NCBI GenBank assembly: GCA_025464425.1
Contig: JAODGV010000084.1
Coordinates: 1 to 5,564 of the forward strand
Reading direction: 5' to 3'
From: Methanosarcinales archaeon
Lineage (GTDB): Archaea > Halobacteriota > Syntropharchaeia > Alkanophagales > Methanospirareceae
Length of the DNA stretch: 5,564 nt
Under the pieces are notes generated by a model. The model was not told the origin of the DNA, did no database searches, and was given only the letters and a program-made list of their open reading frames with translations. Position numbers and translations under genes: made by a program. Positions within the stretch are counted from its first letter, which is position 1, and each line of letters starts with the position of its first letter. Positions 1 to 5,564 of this stretch are shown in pieces.

Positions 1-618
1 CATGGTGTGCTCGTCCCGGGTGGGTTCGGTGTTCGCGGTGCAGAGGGTAAGATAAAGGCGATAGAGTATGCGAGGGTGAATAAGATACCGTTTCTGGGCT
101 TGTGCTTCGGGTTCCAGCTCGCAGTTATAGAAGTGGCGAGGCATATCTCCGGGCTCGAAGACGCAAATAGCTCTGAATTGGGTGAGACACCACATCCCGT
201 TATAGCCCTGCAGGAGGAACAGAAAAAAGTCAGTCTCAAGGGTGGTACGATGCGATTGGGTGATTATGAGGTATTTATAAGGGCTGATACACTGGCAGAA
301 CGCGTGTATGGCAGGAAGAAGATAGTGGAGCGGCACAGGCACCGCTATGAGGTCAATCCTGACTATATAGATATAATAGAGCAAAAAGGCGTGGTATTCT
401 CCGGTACAGACCGTAGTGGGTTGAGAATGGAGATACTGGAGGTGGAAGAGCATCCATTCTTCTTCGCCACTCAGTTCCATCCCGAGTTCAAATCACGACC
501 TGGCAGATCTTCACCACCATTCAAAGCGTTCGTGGAAGCCGCTATGAGATATAGAGATAGAGATAGAGATGAGTTCACATCACAGTGTGAATACGAACGG
601 AGCGATCAACGTGAATAA
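1..618 (+). CDS. pyrG: CTP synthase, C-terminal glutamine amidotransferase part (5' end outside window)
   Basis: CTP synthase makes CTP from UTP, ATP and glutamine in the cytosol, the last step of de novo pyrimidine nucleotide synthesis. Only the final 205 codons are present; the family is usually about 530-550 residues, so the synthetase domain lies upstream of base 1. The reading frame is already open at base 1 (His-Gly-Val-Leu-Val-Pro-Gly-Gly-Phe-Gly), the oxyanion-loop region of class I amidotransferases. The nucleophile is the Cys of GLCFGFQ (codon 103-105), and the His and Glu of the triad are in FHPEF (codons 478-480 and 484-486). The ENANS-like segment (EDANSSE) and SRPGRSSPPF near the end are typical of PyrG and exclude GuaA, CarA or TrpG. 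After the usual end (FVEAAMRYRD) there is an unusual charged tail of about 17 residues with an Arg-Asp repeat, partly encoded antisense to the neighbouring protease gene. The GTG at base 7 is an internal codon, not the start. Confidence 0.96.
   Translation, partial: HGVLVPGGFGVRGAEGKIKAIEYARVNKIPFLGLCFGFQLAVIEVARHISGLEDANSSELGETPHPVIALQEEQKKVSLKGGTMRLGDYEVFIRADTLAERVYGRKKIVERHRHRYEVNPDYIDIIEQKGVVFSGTDRSGLRMEILEVEEHPFFFATQFHPEFKSRPGRSSPPFKAFVEAAMRYRDRDRDEFTSQCEYERSDQRE
551..570. repeat. short ATAGAG hexamer repeat in the pyrG tail
   Basis: Three perfect ATAGAG units plus AT lie in tandem near the end of pyrG, where they encode the alternating Arg-Asp run of the C-terminal tail. On the minus strand the same bases read as a pyrimidine-rich CTCTAT repeat just downstream of the protease stop codon. 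The array is short and could be a product of replication slippage. Confidence 0.6.
574..591. terminator. possible hairpin at the convergent gene junction
   Basis: TTCACA (574-579) and TGTGAA (586-591) form a perfect 6-bp inverted repeat around a 6-base loop. The loop contains the stop codon of the minus-strand protease gene (580-582). For minus-strand transcripts the hairpin is followed by a pyrimidine-rich CTCTAT tract (570 down to about 547), which could assist transcript release or 3'-end protection. The stem is short and lies inside the coding end of pyrG, and archaeal termination depends more on U-tracts than on hairpins, so the terminator role is tentative. Confidence 0.25.
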
Positions 619-2178
619 AATCGCAATAAATACGATAACCGCAGTGGAGATTGCTATTATCTTCAGTATCACATCCTTCTTCGCTTCGTCTTTTATCCCC
701 ATTCGGAGCACCGAGTTTATCAACTCCTTGAATACATGATAGCCATCCAGCGGGTACATCGGCAGGCTGTTAAACAGCCCGACATAGAAATTTATCCAGC
801 CCATCCAGAATAGTATATCCGCGATGGTGAATATGCTGCTACCAAATAGCGATGCGACTCCTGATGTCACATAAAAGTGCGATAACACAGGGTTAAACGT
901 GCTGAACCCACCACCACTCAACGGCAATATCGGCAAAACCATGAGTAATAGCCAGCCGCCGGGCGACAGGAACATGCGTGGCAAGCCACGCAGGTATTCC
1001 AGATAGCTGCTCGCTGAGAATTTCGCGATCACCATACCCATAACGCAATTTGCGACGCCGATGCCCAGATAGCCCCGCCCCTCATGATATGGCGATTGCG
1101 CCAGTTTCACATCGAATACACCACTGTTCGTATGCACCCTCACCACCTCACCCGGTACCGTGAGGTTCATGAAATTGCGGAAATCCTCGTAATCCCTTAT
1201 ACTACGATTGTCCATCATTATTATTGTCATACCCGCTCTGATACCCGCCTCTGCCGCCGGGCGGGCTTCCTCCACCATCACCACTGTCACACCCCCCTGG
1301 CGATCGCCCTGCACCGTTATCACTCGTTTCTCGCCATTACCGTCCACAACAGTGAGTGATACCGGAGTGCCCGCCATCAGCTTATCGTTCAGCACATCCA
1401 CACTCGTTGCCGCTTCACCATCAATAGCTGTGATGAAAGAATGCTGCTCTATACCATATCGCGCAGCAGAACTGTTGTTGACCACACCATAGACATACAG
1501 CACATCATCGCTCGCTGGCTGAATGGAGAATAGTATAGCGAAGAACAGCAGAAATGCGACGATAGAGACGGCGAAATTGCTCGTCACTCCTGCCGAAAGC
1601 ACACGATTCCTCGCACGGGATGATGCCACTTTCTTATCGCCATCGCGCAACTCTCGCTCCTTCTTACCGAACAGCTGCTCCTCGTCAGGCTCCGTGAATG
1701 CACCTATCGGTACCACCATAACCAGAATACCCATTGATTTCACCTTTATCCGCTCCACAACGCTCAGTATCCCATGCGAGAACTCGTGCACGATCATCGC
1801 AACTAAAAAGCCTATCCATGCACACATCGGTATAAACCTGTTCAGACCGGGTATAAGCAGCCAGTTCCTCGGCTCGTGCAACTCCGTCGGCTCGGGTTTC
1901 ACCATGAACATGCCGTACGCGGAATAGATCAGGAGCGAGAACATGAAGCACATCGCTATGACCATCATAACGGTACCGATATCGGCATAAGCGCGCCAGA
2001 ACCGCTTAATTCGGCTCAATCGCTCGAGTAAACCCAGACCCCTGACCGTTCTTATCAGCAGAACAGGTCCATGCGCAGTGATATTATAGCGTTTGAGAAA
2101 ACCCGCCTTAGCCAGAATCGTCACAATAAACCAGTAAGCAATAAAAATGTAGACTGCAAATATTAATTCGTAACTCAT
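580..2178 (-). CDS. site-2-type (M50 family) membrane zinc metalloprotease with two PDZ-like domains
   Basis: This is a polytopic protein of 532 residues that should cleave substrates within the membrane. The zinc motif HEFSH is at residues 131-135 (His131, Glu132, His135), inside a hydrophobic segment, and the third ligand is Asp478 of the FNSLPMYPLDG motif (469-479), as in site-2 proteases. Hydrophobic segments lie near 4-24, 66-92, 115-140, 148-162, 196-219, 402-421, 447-472 and 502-531. GAFTEPDEEQL (159-169) resembles a conserved archaeal M50 element. Between the two catalytic halves are two PDZ-like domains, about 222-292 and 293-362 (PAAEAGIRAGM is characteristic), probably outside the membrane and gating substrate. 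The ATG start is supported by GTGAG 10 bases upstream and by an in-frame TAA three codons upstream. The gene follows aroA' by 51 bases and its last 39 bases overlap the end of pyrG on the other strand. The substrate is unknown; no anti-sigma-like or transcription-factor partner is visible here. The family call is firm, the biological role is not. Confidence 0.92.
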   Translation of the reverse strand: MSYELIFAVYIFIAYWFIVTILAKAGFLKRYNITAHGPVLLIRTVRGLGLLERLSRIKRFWRAYADIGTVMMVIAMCFMFSLLIYSAYGMFMVKPEPTELHEPRNWLLIPGLNRFIPMCAWIGFLVAMIVHEFSHGILSVVERIKVKSMGILVMVVPIGAFTEPDEEQLFGKKERELRDGDKKVASSRARNRVLSAGVTSNFAVSIVAFLLFFAILFSIQPASDDVLYVYGVVNNSSAARYGIEQHSFITAIDGEAATSVDVLNDKLMAGTPVSLTVVDGNGEKRVITVQGDRQGGVTVVMVEEARPAAEAGIRAGMTIIMMDNRSIRDYEDFRNFMNLTVPGEVVRVHTNSGVFDVKLAQSPYHEGRGYLGIGVANCVMGMVIAKFSASSYLEYLRGLPRMFLSPGGWLLLMVLPILPLSGGGFSTFNPVLSHFYVTSGVASLFGSSIFTIADILFWMGWINFYVGLFNSLPMYPLDGYHVFKELINSVLRMGIKDEAKKDVILKIIAISTAVIVFIAILFTLIAPFVFTL

Positions 2179-2229
2179 CGAGTGTTATCTCACTTCTCTT
2201 TATCTTTATCTTTGTCTTTACTTTATATT
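2179..2229 (-). promoter_or_regulatory. leader of the M50 protease gene: TATA-like box, ATAAAG repeats, ribosome binding site
   Basis: Read on the minus strand, this gap starts with AATATAAAG (2229-2221), preceded by the A-rich GAAATAA, which could serve as TATA box and BRE. It continues with degenerate ATAAAG hexamers: one at 2226-2221, then TAAAG, ACAAAG and two more ATAAAG units down to 2198. It ends with GTGAG (2193-2189), a plausible Shine-Dalgarno site 10 bases before the ATG. If the box works at the usual archaeal distance, transcription would start near 2197 and give a leader of about 19 bases holding the ribosome site. No T-tract follows the aroA' stop, so readthrough from upstream is also possible. 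Confidence 0.35.
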
Positions 2230-3054
2230 TTATTTCAACATCTCCATCGCCTCGGCAGCAGAGACACCCTCATGTACTATCTTACTTATCGCTATAGTCA
2301 TCTTCGTCGGATCCTCATGCTGGAATATGTTCCTTCCTATTGATACCCCGGATGCACCCGCTGCTATCGCATCCTCCACCATCTTCAACACCTCTGCATC
2401 GGTACTCGCCTTCGGTCCACCGGCGATGATAACCGGCACGGGACAGCTATTTATGACCTCCCTGAACGAATCAGGATCACCGGTGTAGTTCGTCTTGATG
2501 ACATCAGCGCCGAGTTCTGCTCCCACTCGTGCCACATGCATCACCATATCCGGGTCGTGCTCGCTCTTCACCTTCTTACCACGTGGATACATCATCGCTA
2601 ATAGAGGCATGCCCCATTCGTCACAAGCCATAGCCGTCTCGCCGAGTTCTTCCAGCATCACGGGCTCACTCTCTGCACCGATATTGACATGCATGGATAC
2701 CGCATCTGCGCCCAATCGGATTGCCTCTTCCACTGTCGCCACCATCACCTTCGTCAACGGGTCAGGACCCAGCGCGGTACTTGCAGAGAGATGGATTATA
2801 AGCCCGATGTCTTTACCATAGCCACGATGTCCGGCAATTGCGATACCTTTATGTATGAGTACGGCATTGGCTCCGCCTTCTGCCACCGCATTCACCGCGT
2901 GTTTCATGTCTCTCAGCCCCCTTATCGGTCCTGAAGTCACACCATGATCCATCGGCACAATGACGGTTCTACCACTGTTTCGATCCACAATCCGTTCCAT
3001 CCGTATCCGCTTACCTATATTCATACCTTCCATCCGCTCTCTTATGCTCGTCAT
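2230..3054 (-). CDS. aroA': 2-amino-3,7-dideoxy-D-threo-hept-6-ulosonate (ADH) synthase, class I aldolase
   Basis: This cytosolic TIM-barrel aldolase/transaldolase forms ADH from aspartate semialdehyde and a 6-deoxy-5-ketofructose phosphate donor. A second enzyme (AroB', not in this window) turns ADH into 3-dehydroquinate, replacing the DAHP route to aromatic amino acids in many Archaea. The protein is close throughout to my recollection of the Methanocaldococcus enzyme MJ0400. Counted from the ATG at 3054 (274 residues), visible elements are VPMDHG with Asp36, HRGYGKDIGLIIHLS, MMYPRG with Tyr156, the Schiff-base Lys187 in DVIKTNYTG (codon 2494-2496), AGGPK, and the phosphate-binding end SIGRNIFQH. 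A GTG at 3063 would add three residues, but it lies inside the ribosome binding site GAGGTGG (3066-3060), which sits 5 bases before ATG 3054, so the ATG is chosen. The main alternative, an archaeal fructose-bisphosphate aldolase of the same superfamily, is less likely given the match to the ADH synthase branch. Confidence 0.93.
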   Translation of the reverse strand: MTSIRERMEGMNIGKRIRMERIVDRNSGRTVIVPMDHGVTSGPIRGLRDMKHAVNAVAEGGANAVLIHKGIAIAGHRGYGKDIGLIIHLSASTALGPDPLTKVMVATVEEAIRLGADAVSMHVNIGAESEPVMLEELGETAMACDEWGMPLLAMMYPRGKKVKSEHDPDMVMHVARVGAELGADVIKTNYTGDPDSFREVINSCPVPVIIAGGPKASTDAEVLKMVEDAIAAGASGVSIGRNIFQHEDPTKMTIAISKIVHEGVSAAEAMEMLK

Positions 3055-3129
3055 ATTATCCACCTCTACCCCCTTCTTCTTTAATTTTATCCTTTATATT
3101 CCTCATCCCCCGTCTCTCATACCCGGCAC
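3055..3129 (-). promoter_or_regulatory. leader of aroA': TATA-like box and strong ribosome binding site
   Basis: On the minus strand this 75-base gap contains AATATAAAG (3100-3092), then an A/G-rich run, then GAGGTGG (3066-3060) only 5 bases before the ATG. The last element pairs well with the archaeal 16S 3' end and fixes the start at 3054 rather than the GTG at 3063. A TATA box at 3100-3092 would place the transcript start near 3068, giving a leader of about 14 bases that just includes the ribosome site. The same AATATAAAG motif is at nearly the same distance before the protease gene. No T-tract follows the aCPSF1 stop codon, so cotranscription remains possible. Confidence 0.4.
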
Positions 3130-5010
3130 TCATGCCAGCCTCAGTGTCTCCAGGTTCATCGGTGCCGTCGTCTCTATATTGAACTTCTTGTGTATCCCGC
3201 TCGCCAGTGCCATGCATTTGGTGTTCTCCCCGTGCATACATATGACTTTCGATGGTAATGGTCGAATCCCCTTCACGAACTCAAACAGCTGGTTACGGTC
3301 TGAGTGCCCTGAGAAACCATCTATCGTCTTTATATCCATGTTTATCTTTATGTTCCGTATCTTACCCTCATCTGATAACTGGATCTCGTTCCAGCCCTTC
3401 TGTATCCTCCGCCCAAGCGTGCCCTCCGCCTGATAGCCGACGAAGATGAGCGTGTTCTTATCATCTGATGCCAGCCCCTTCAGATATTCCAGAACCGGTC
3501 CGCCATTGAGCATACCGGAAGTGGCGAGTATGATCGAAGACTCCTTCTCCTCTATCACCTCCCGCCTCTTATCCGCATCGTCCACCTGCACGAATATATC
3601 AGAGAGGAAAGGATTCTCACCGAGGAATATAGAATTCTTCAAACTCCTGTTCAGATATTCCGGATATGCGGTATGTACTGCCGTCGCCTCCCATATCATT
3701 CCATCTAAGTATACAGGTATCTCAAGCTGCATACCTTCGAGCGCTATCATCACCTCCTGAGAACGACCGACCGCGAAAGCGGGTATTATCACCTTACCAC
3801 CCTTGTTTATCGTTCGTTCTATCTCATCCTTGAGGTTCTTCTCCGCTTCTCGCCGCGATGGCTGTATATCGTTCACACCACCATATGTTGATTCAATGAC
3901 GAGGGTATCCAGTCTCGGAAATGCATTGAACGCCGGATCAAACAGGAAAGTACGCTCATATTTTATGTCTCCCGTGAATGCGATGTTATGTGAGCCGAGA
4001 TGGAAATACGCAATTGCAGAGCCAAGTATATGCCCTGCATTGTAAAATGTCAGCTTCACATCAGGCGAAATGTCGGTCACTTCTCCATACTTCAGCGGTA
4101 TTGTGTGTCTTATAGCATCGCGTATCAGTGCGGATTTATATGGTATCTTCTTACCCTCCCGCGCGGTGACCTCTAAGTAATCGAGCAGCAGAAGCGTCAT
4201 GAGGTCTCGCGTTGGCTGCGTCGTGTATATCGGTCCATCATAGCCGTACAGGAACAGCAGTGGCACAAGACCGGAGTGGTCGAGATGCGCATGTGTTATC
4301 ACTATCGCATCCAGGTTGCTTATCGGTGAGACTTCCGGTACATACAGATACGGCATACAGTCTGAGCCAACACTCACGCCGCAATCTATCAGGATCCTCG
4401 TCTCGGGCGTAGAGAGCATGAATGCGTTCCTGCCCACTTCTCGGCAGCCACCCAATGCAGTCACTCGCGCCCAATCATCTCCTATAAGCTTATCCCTGTA
4501 TATCTGCCTGCCGACCTTCTTCAGGAAGTCACGCCTGAAGTCACCCTCGTCCCGCAGATAGCGCCTTATGCTCTTTATTATCGTGGATTCTATCGGCGGC
4601 GCTCTTATCACACTCGGACGCCATCCAATTAGCTTTGCTACATCTCGCAGTGTCGCGCCATGCGTACCAATCACGAGTCCCGGCTTCTCTGCTTCTATTA
4701 TCACTTCCGCTTTGTCCATATCAAAGTAGATATCTTTTATCCCGCCCTCCTCGGGTATTATCTCATGGATCACCTTCGTCGCCTTATCGGGCTCCATGAG
4801 GATGTTGCTGCTCGGTCTCACCGATATCCGTTTCTTCAGTTCCTTCGCCAGTGTCCTCACCAGTGCGACATCATCCACGAACCTCTGCGTATCCTCAGTA
4901 TAAAGCACGAGCTCGGGACCCTCAAACTCCACACCACTTATACGTACATCATCGGGTAACAACTCGCCTATACGTTGCTTTAGCTCATTAAGTTTCTCTT
5001 CTGCTGACAT
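3130..5010 (-). CDS. aCPSF1/FttA: KH-domain beta-CASP ribonuclease, transcription termination factor
   Basis: Members of this family are archaeal homologues of CPSF73. They act as endo/5'-3' exoribonucleases and as the general termination factor, cutting nascent RNA at U-rich 3' ends. The protein is 626 residues, near the usual 630-650, and complete. Two KH-like RNA-binding domains occupy about 1-70 and 71-145, the second with the loop IGTHG (114-118). The metallo-beta-lactamase core begins at GGCREVGRN (187-195). Metal ligands are in HAHLDH (240-245), His327 of AGHILGS and Asp347 of TGD. The beta-CASP domain shows IEST (Glu373), an AFAVGRSQE segment (411-419), GFSGHSD (His569) and CMHGE (His593). 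The C-terminus (APMNLETLRL) matches the family ending. The ATG is directly preceded by an in-frame TAG, and the next Met is residue 72, so the start is secure. Spacing to a Shine-Dalgarno is poor (AGGT 2 bases upstream, GGTGG 14 bases upstream). It follows psmB by 53 bases, as in other archaea such as Methanocaldococcus (MJ1237/MJ1236). Confidence 0.96.
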   Translation of the reverse strand: MSAEEKLNELKQRIGELLPDDVRISGVEFEGPELVLYTEDTQRFVDDVALVRTLAKELKKRISVRPSSNILMEPDKATKVIHEIIPEEGGIKDIYFDMDKAEVIIEAEKPGLVIGTHGATLRDVAKLIGWRPSVIRAPPIESTIIKSIRRYLRDEGDFRRDFLKKVGRQIYRDKLIGDDWARVTALGGCREVGRNAFMLSTPETRILIDCGVSVGSDCMPYLYVPEVSPISNLDAIVITHAHLDHSGLVPLLFLYGYDGPIYTTQPTRDLMTLLLLDYLEVTAREGKKIPYKSALIRDAIRHTIPLKYGEVTDISPDVKLTFYNAGHILGSAIAYFHLGSHNIAFTGDIKYERTFLFDPAFNAFPRLDTLVIESTYGGVNDIQPSRREAEKNLKDEIERTINKGGKVIIPAFAVGRSQEVMIALEGMQLEIPVYLDGMIWEATAVHTAYPEYLNRSLKNSIFLGENPFLSDIFVQVDDADKRREVIEEKESSIILATSGMLNGGPVLEYLKGLASDDKNTLIFVGYQAEGTLGRRIQKGWNEIQLSDEGKIRNIKINMDIKTIDGFSGHSDRNQLFEFVKGIRPLPSKVICMHGENTKCMALASGIHKKFNIETTAPMNLETLRLA

Positions 5011-5063
5011 CTACCTGCTTCTACCCACCAGATATTATACCAAAAAATCTGAATGAGAGGTGA
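5011..5063 (-). promoter_or_regulatory. psmB-aCPSF1 gap: T-tract and TATA-like element
   Basis: Read on the minus strand, the psmB stop is followed 16 bases later by six consecutive T (5047-5042), the kind of U-tract at which archaeal RNA polymerase pauses and FttA cuts. Directly after it is GGTATAATATC (5041-5031), a TATA-like stretch ending 20 bases before the aCPSF1 ATG. At standard spacing this would start transcription close to the ATG and give a leaderless mRNA, which agrees with the weak ribosome binding site. A 5-bp inverted repeat, CAGAT/ATCTG (5051-5047 and 5033-5029), encloses both elements but is too weak to rely on. No clear BRE is seen. Confidence 0.3.
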
Positions 5064-5564
5064 TCAGTTAAAGGAGCTTCTTATGCTCTTTATCTTATTC
5101 TCACTCACTTCTGTATATTTATCCTTCGTTATCGCTACCACCTCGATCTCTTCGCCTGATGCACTGTCCCTCTTCATCGCCGAGTGTAACGCCTGTATCG
5201 CCAGCGCTATACCATCATCAATGGTCAGATCCTTCGAATACCGGTCTTCAAGTACACCATAAGCGATCGGCGAGCCGGAGCCCGTAGCAGCTATATCACG
5301 CTCCGCAGTATTACCACCGAACGGGTCAATAGAATATATGTGCGCTCCGTTTCGATCTATACCCCCCACAAGCAACTGCACAATGTATGGATATATCCGC
5401 TGACCACTCAGTATGTTCGCTAACAACGTCGTCATCGCTCTCACCGTCATCGGCTCCTGCCTCCTTATCCTGTACAACCTCGCTTCGACCGATAATACCC
5501 GGATAAGAGCCTGCGCATCCCCCACCACACCCGCAGTGGTCACACCTATCCTGTCATCCACCTG
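5064..5564 (-). CDS. psmB: 20S proteasome beta subunit (N-terminus outside window)
   Basis: The beta subunit forms the two inner rings of the archaeal 20S proteasome and carries the N-terminal threonine that cleaves peptides in the cytosol. About 166 residues remain, out of a usual mature length near 200. The propeptide, the catalytic Thr1 and the Asp17/Lys33 region lie beyond base 5564; the frame is still open there (Gln at 5564-5562), and the GTG at 5561 is an internal Val. Family features seen are TTAGVVGDAQ, RRQEPMTVRAM, YPYIVQLLVGGID, IYSIDPFGG, ATGSGS (Ser129 in Thermoplasma numbering), YGVLEDRY and KRDSASG (Asp166 and Ser169 of the active site; the Asp codon is 5166-5168). These residues and GGID/SIDPFGG identify a catalytic beta rather than an alpha subunit. 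Regulation cannot be judged because the promoter is outside the window. Confidence 0.96.
   Translation of the reverse strand, partial: QVDDRIGVTTAGVVGDAQALIRVLSVEARLYRIRRQEPMTVRAMTTLLANILSGQRIYPYIVQLLVGGIDRNGAHIYSIDPFGGNTAERDIAATGSGSPIAYGVLEDRYSKDLTIDDGIALAIQALHSAMKRDSASGEEIEVVAITKDKYTEVSENKIKSIRSSFN

Noticed and set aside
551..570. ATAGAG repeat considered as part of a CRISPR array or other repeat element
   Set aside because: Units are 6 bases with no spacers and lie inside the coding tail of pyrG, so it is only a short tandem repeat.
1..618. Amidotransferase domain considered as GMP synthase or carbamoyl phosphate synthase small subunit
   Set aside because: EDANSSE, the PHPVIAL region and the SRPGRSSPPF ending fit CTP synthase and not the other class I amidotransferases.
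1084..1927. Several open frames of about 90-134 codons on the plus strand opposite the M50 protease gene
   Set aside because: They overlap a gene with clear family motifs, have His/Ser/Thr-rich compositions typical of antisense frames, show no family motif and have no convincing ribosome site.
2495..2934. Plus-strand frames opposite aroA'
   Set aside because: They are antisense to a strongly conserved aldolase, overlap each other and show no recognisable domain.
3056..3241. A 61-codon minus-strand frame spanning the aCPSF1 end and the following gap
   Set aside because: It overlaps the conserved C-terminus of aCPSF1 in another frame; its product is low-complexity Gly/Arg/Glu-rich and resembles no known family.
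2960..3760. Plus-strand frames across the aroA'-aCPSF1 junction and opposite the aCPSF1 3' half
   Set aside because: The hydrophobic or Ser-rich translations come from the complement of charged coding sequence; no motifs, and both flanking genes are secure.
5053..5262. Plus-strand frame opposite the end of psmB, with AGAGGTGATC nearby
   Set aside because: The AGAGGTGATC at 5055-5064 looks like a ribosome site but falls inside the frame, after its ATG at 5053, and no later in-frame ATG is well placed; the frame lies antisense to conserved proteasome sequence.
2230..5564. Search for tRNA or small RNA genes in the minus-strand gaps
   Set aside because: The gaps are at most 75 bases and contain no cloverleaf, T-loop motif or strong hairpin.

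Overview
The window is a compact stretch of archaeal, most likely euryarchaeal, chromosome. It holds five protein genes and almost no non-coding DNA. The archaeal assignment rests on the gene set: a 20S proteasome beta subunit, a full-length KH/metallo-beta-lactamase/beta-CASP factor (aCPSF1/FttA), and the archaeal-type aldolase that makes 2-amino-3,7-dideoxy-D-threo-hept-6-ulosonate (ADH) for the DAHP-independent shikimate route. Heavy use of AUA for Ile and AGA/AGG for Arg and GGTGA-type ribosome binding sites fit this. A methanogen, ANME or Archaeoglobus-like relative is plausible, but the genus cannot be named from this sequence.

Layout from left to right. (1) Bases 1-618, plus strand: the last ~205 codons of CTP synthase (pyrG), covering its glutamine amidotransferase domain. 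(2) Bases 580-2178, minus strand: a complete 532-residue polytopic site-2-type (M50) zinc protease with two PDZ-like domains; its 3' end overlaps the 3' end of pyrG by 39 bases. (3) Bases 2230-3054, minus: ADH synthase (aroA'). (4) Bases 3130-5010, minus: aCPSF1/FttA, the archaeal transcription termination ribonuclease. (5) Bases 5064-5564, minus: the C-terminal part of the proteasome beta subunit (psmB), cut by the window edge.

The four minus-strand genes run psmB > aCPSF1 > aroA' > M50 protease with gaps of 53, 75 and 51 bases. They could be one operon, but each gap carries an A/T-rich TATA-like element at a sensible distance from the next start, so overlapping promoters or sub-operons are equally possible. 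psmB next to aCPSF1 is a recurring archaeal neighbourhood and joins protein turnover with RNA 3'-end formation. The aldolase feeds aromatic amino acid synthesis and the membrane protease probably serves regulated intramembrane proteolysis; their link to the first two genes is positional only.

There is no rRNA, tRNA, CRISPR array, mobile element or phage-like gene, and no gene-free stretch over 300 bases. I see no clear new biological system. The points worth a second look are small: the antisense overlap with a hexamer repeat and hairpin at the pyrG/protease junction, the matching TATA-like/leader layout before two genes, the T-tract and possible leaderless start in front of aCPSF1, and the placement of an uncharacterised membrane protease in this cluster.
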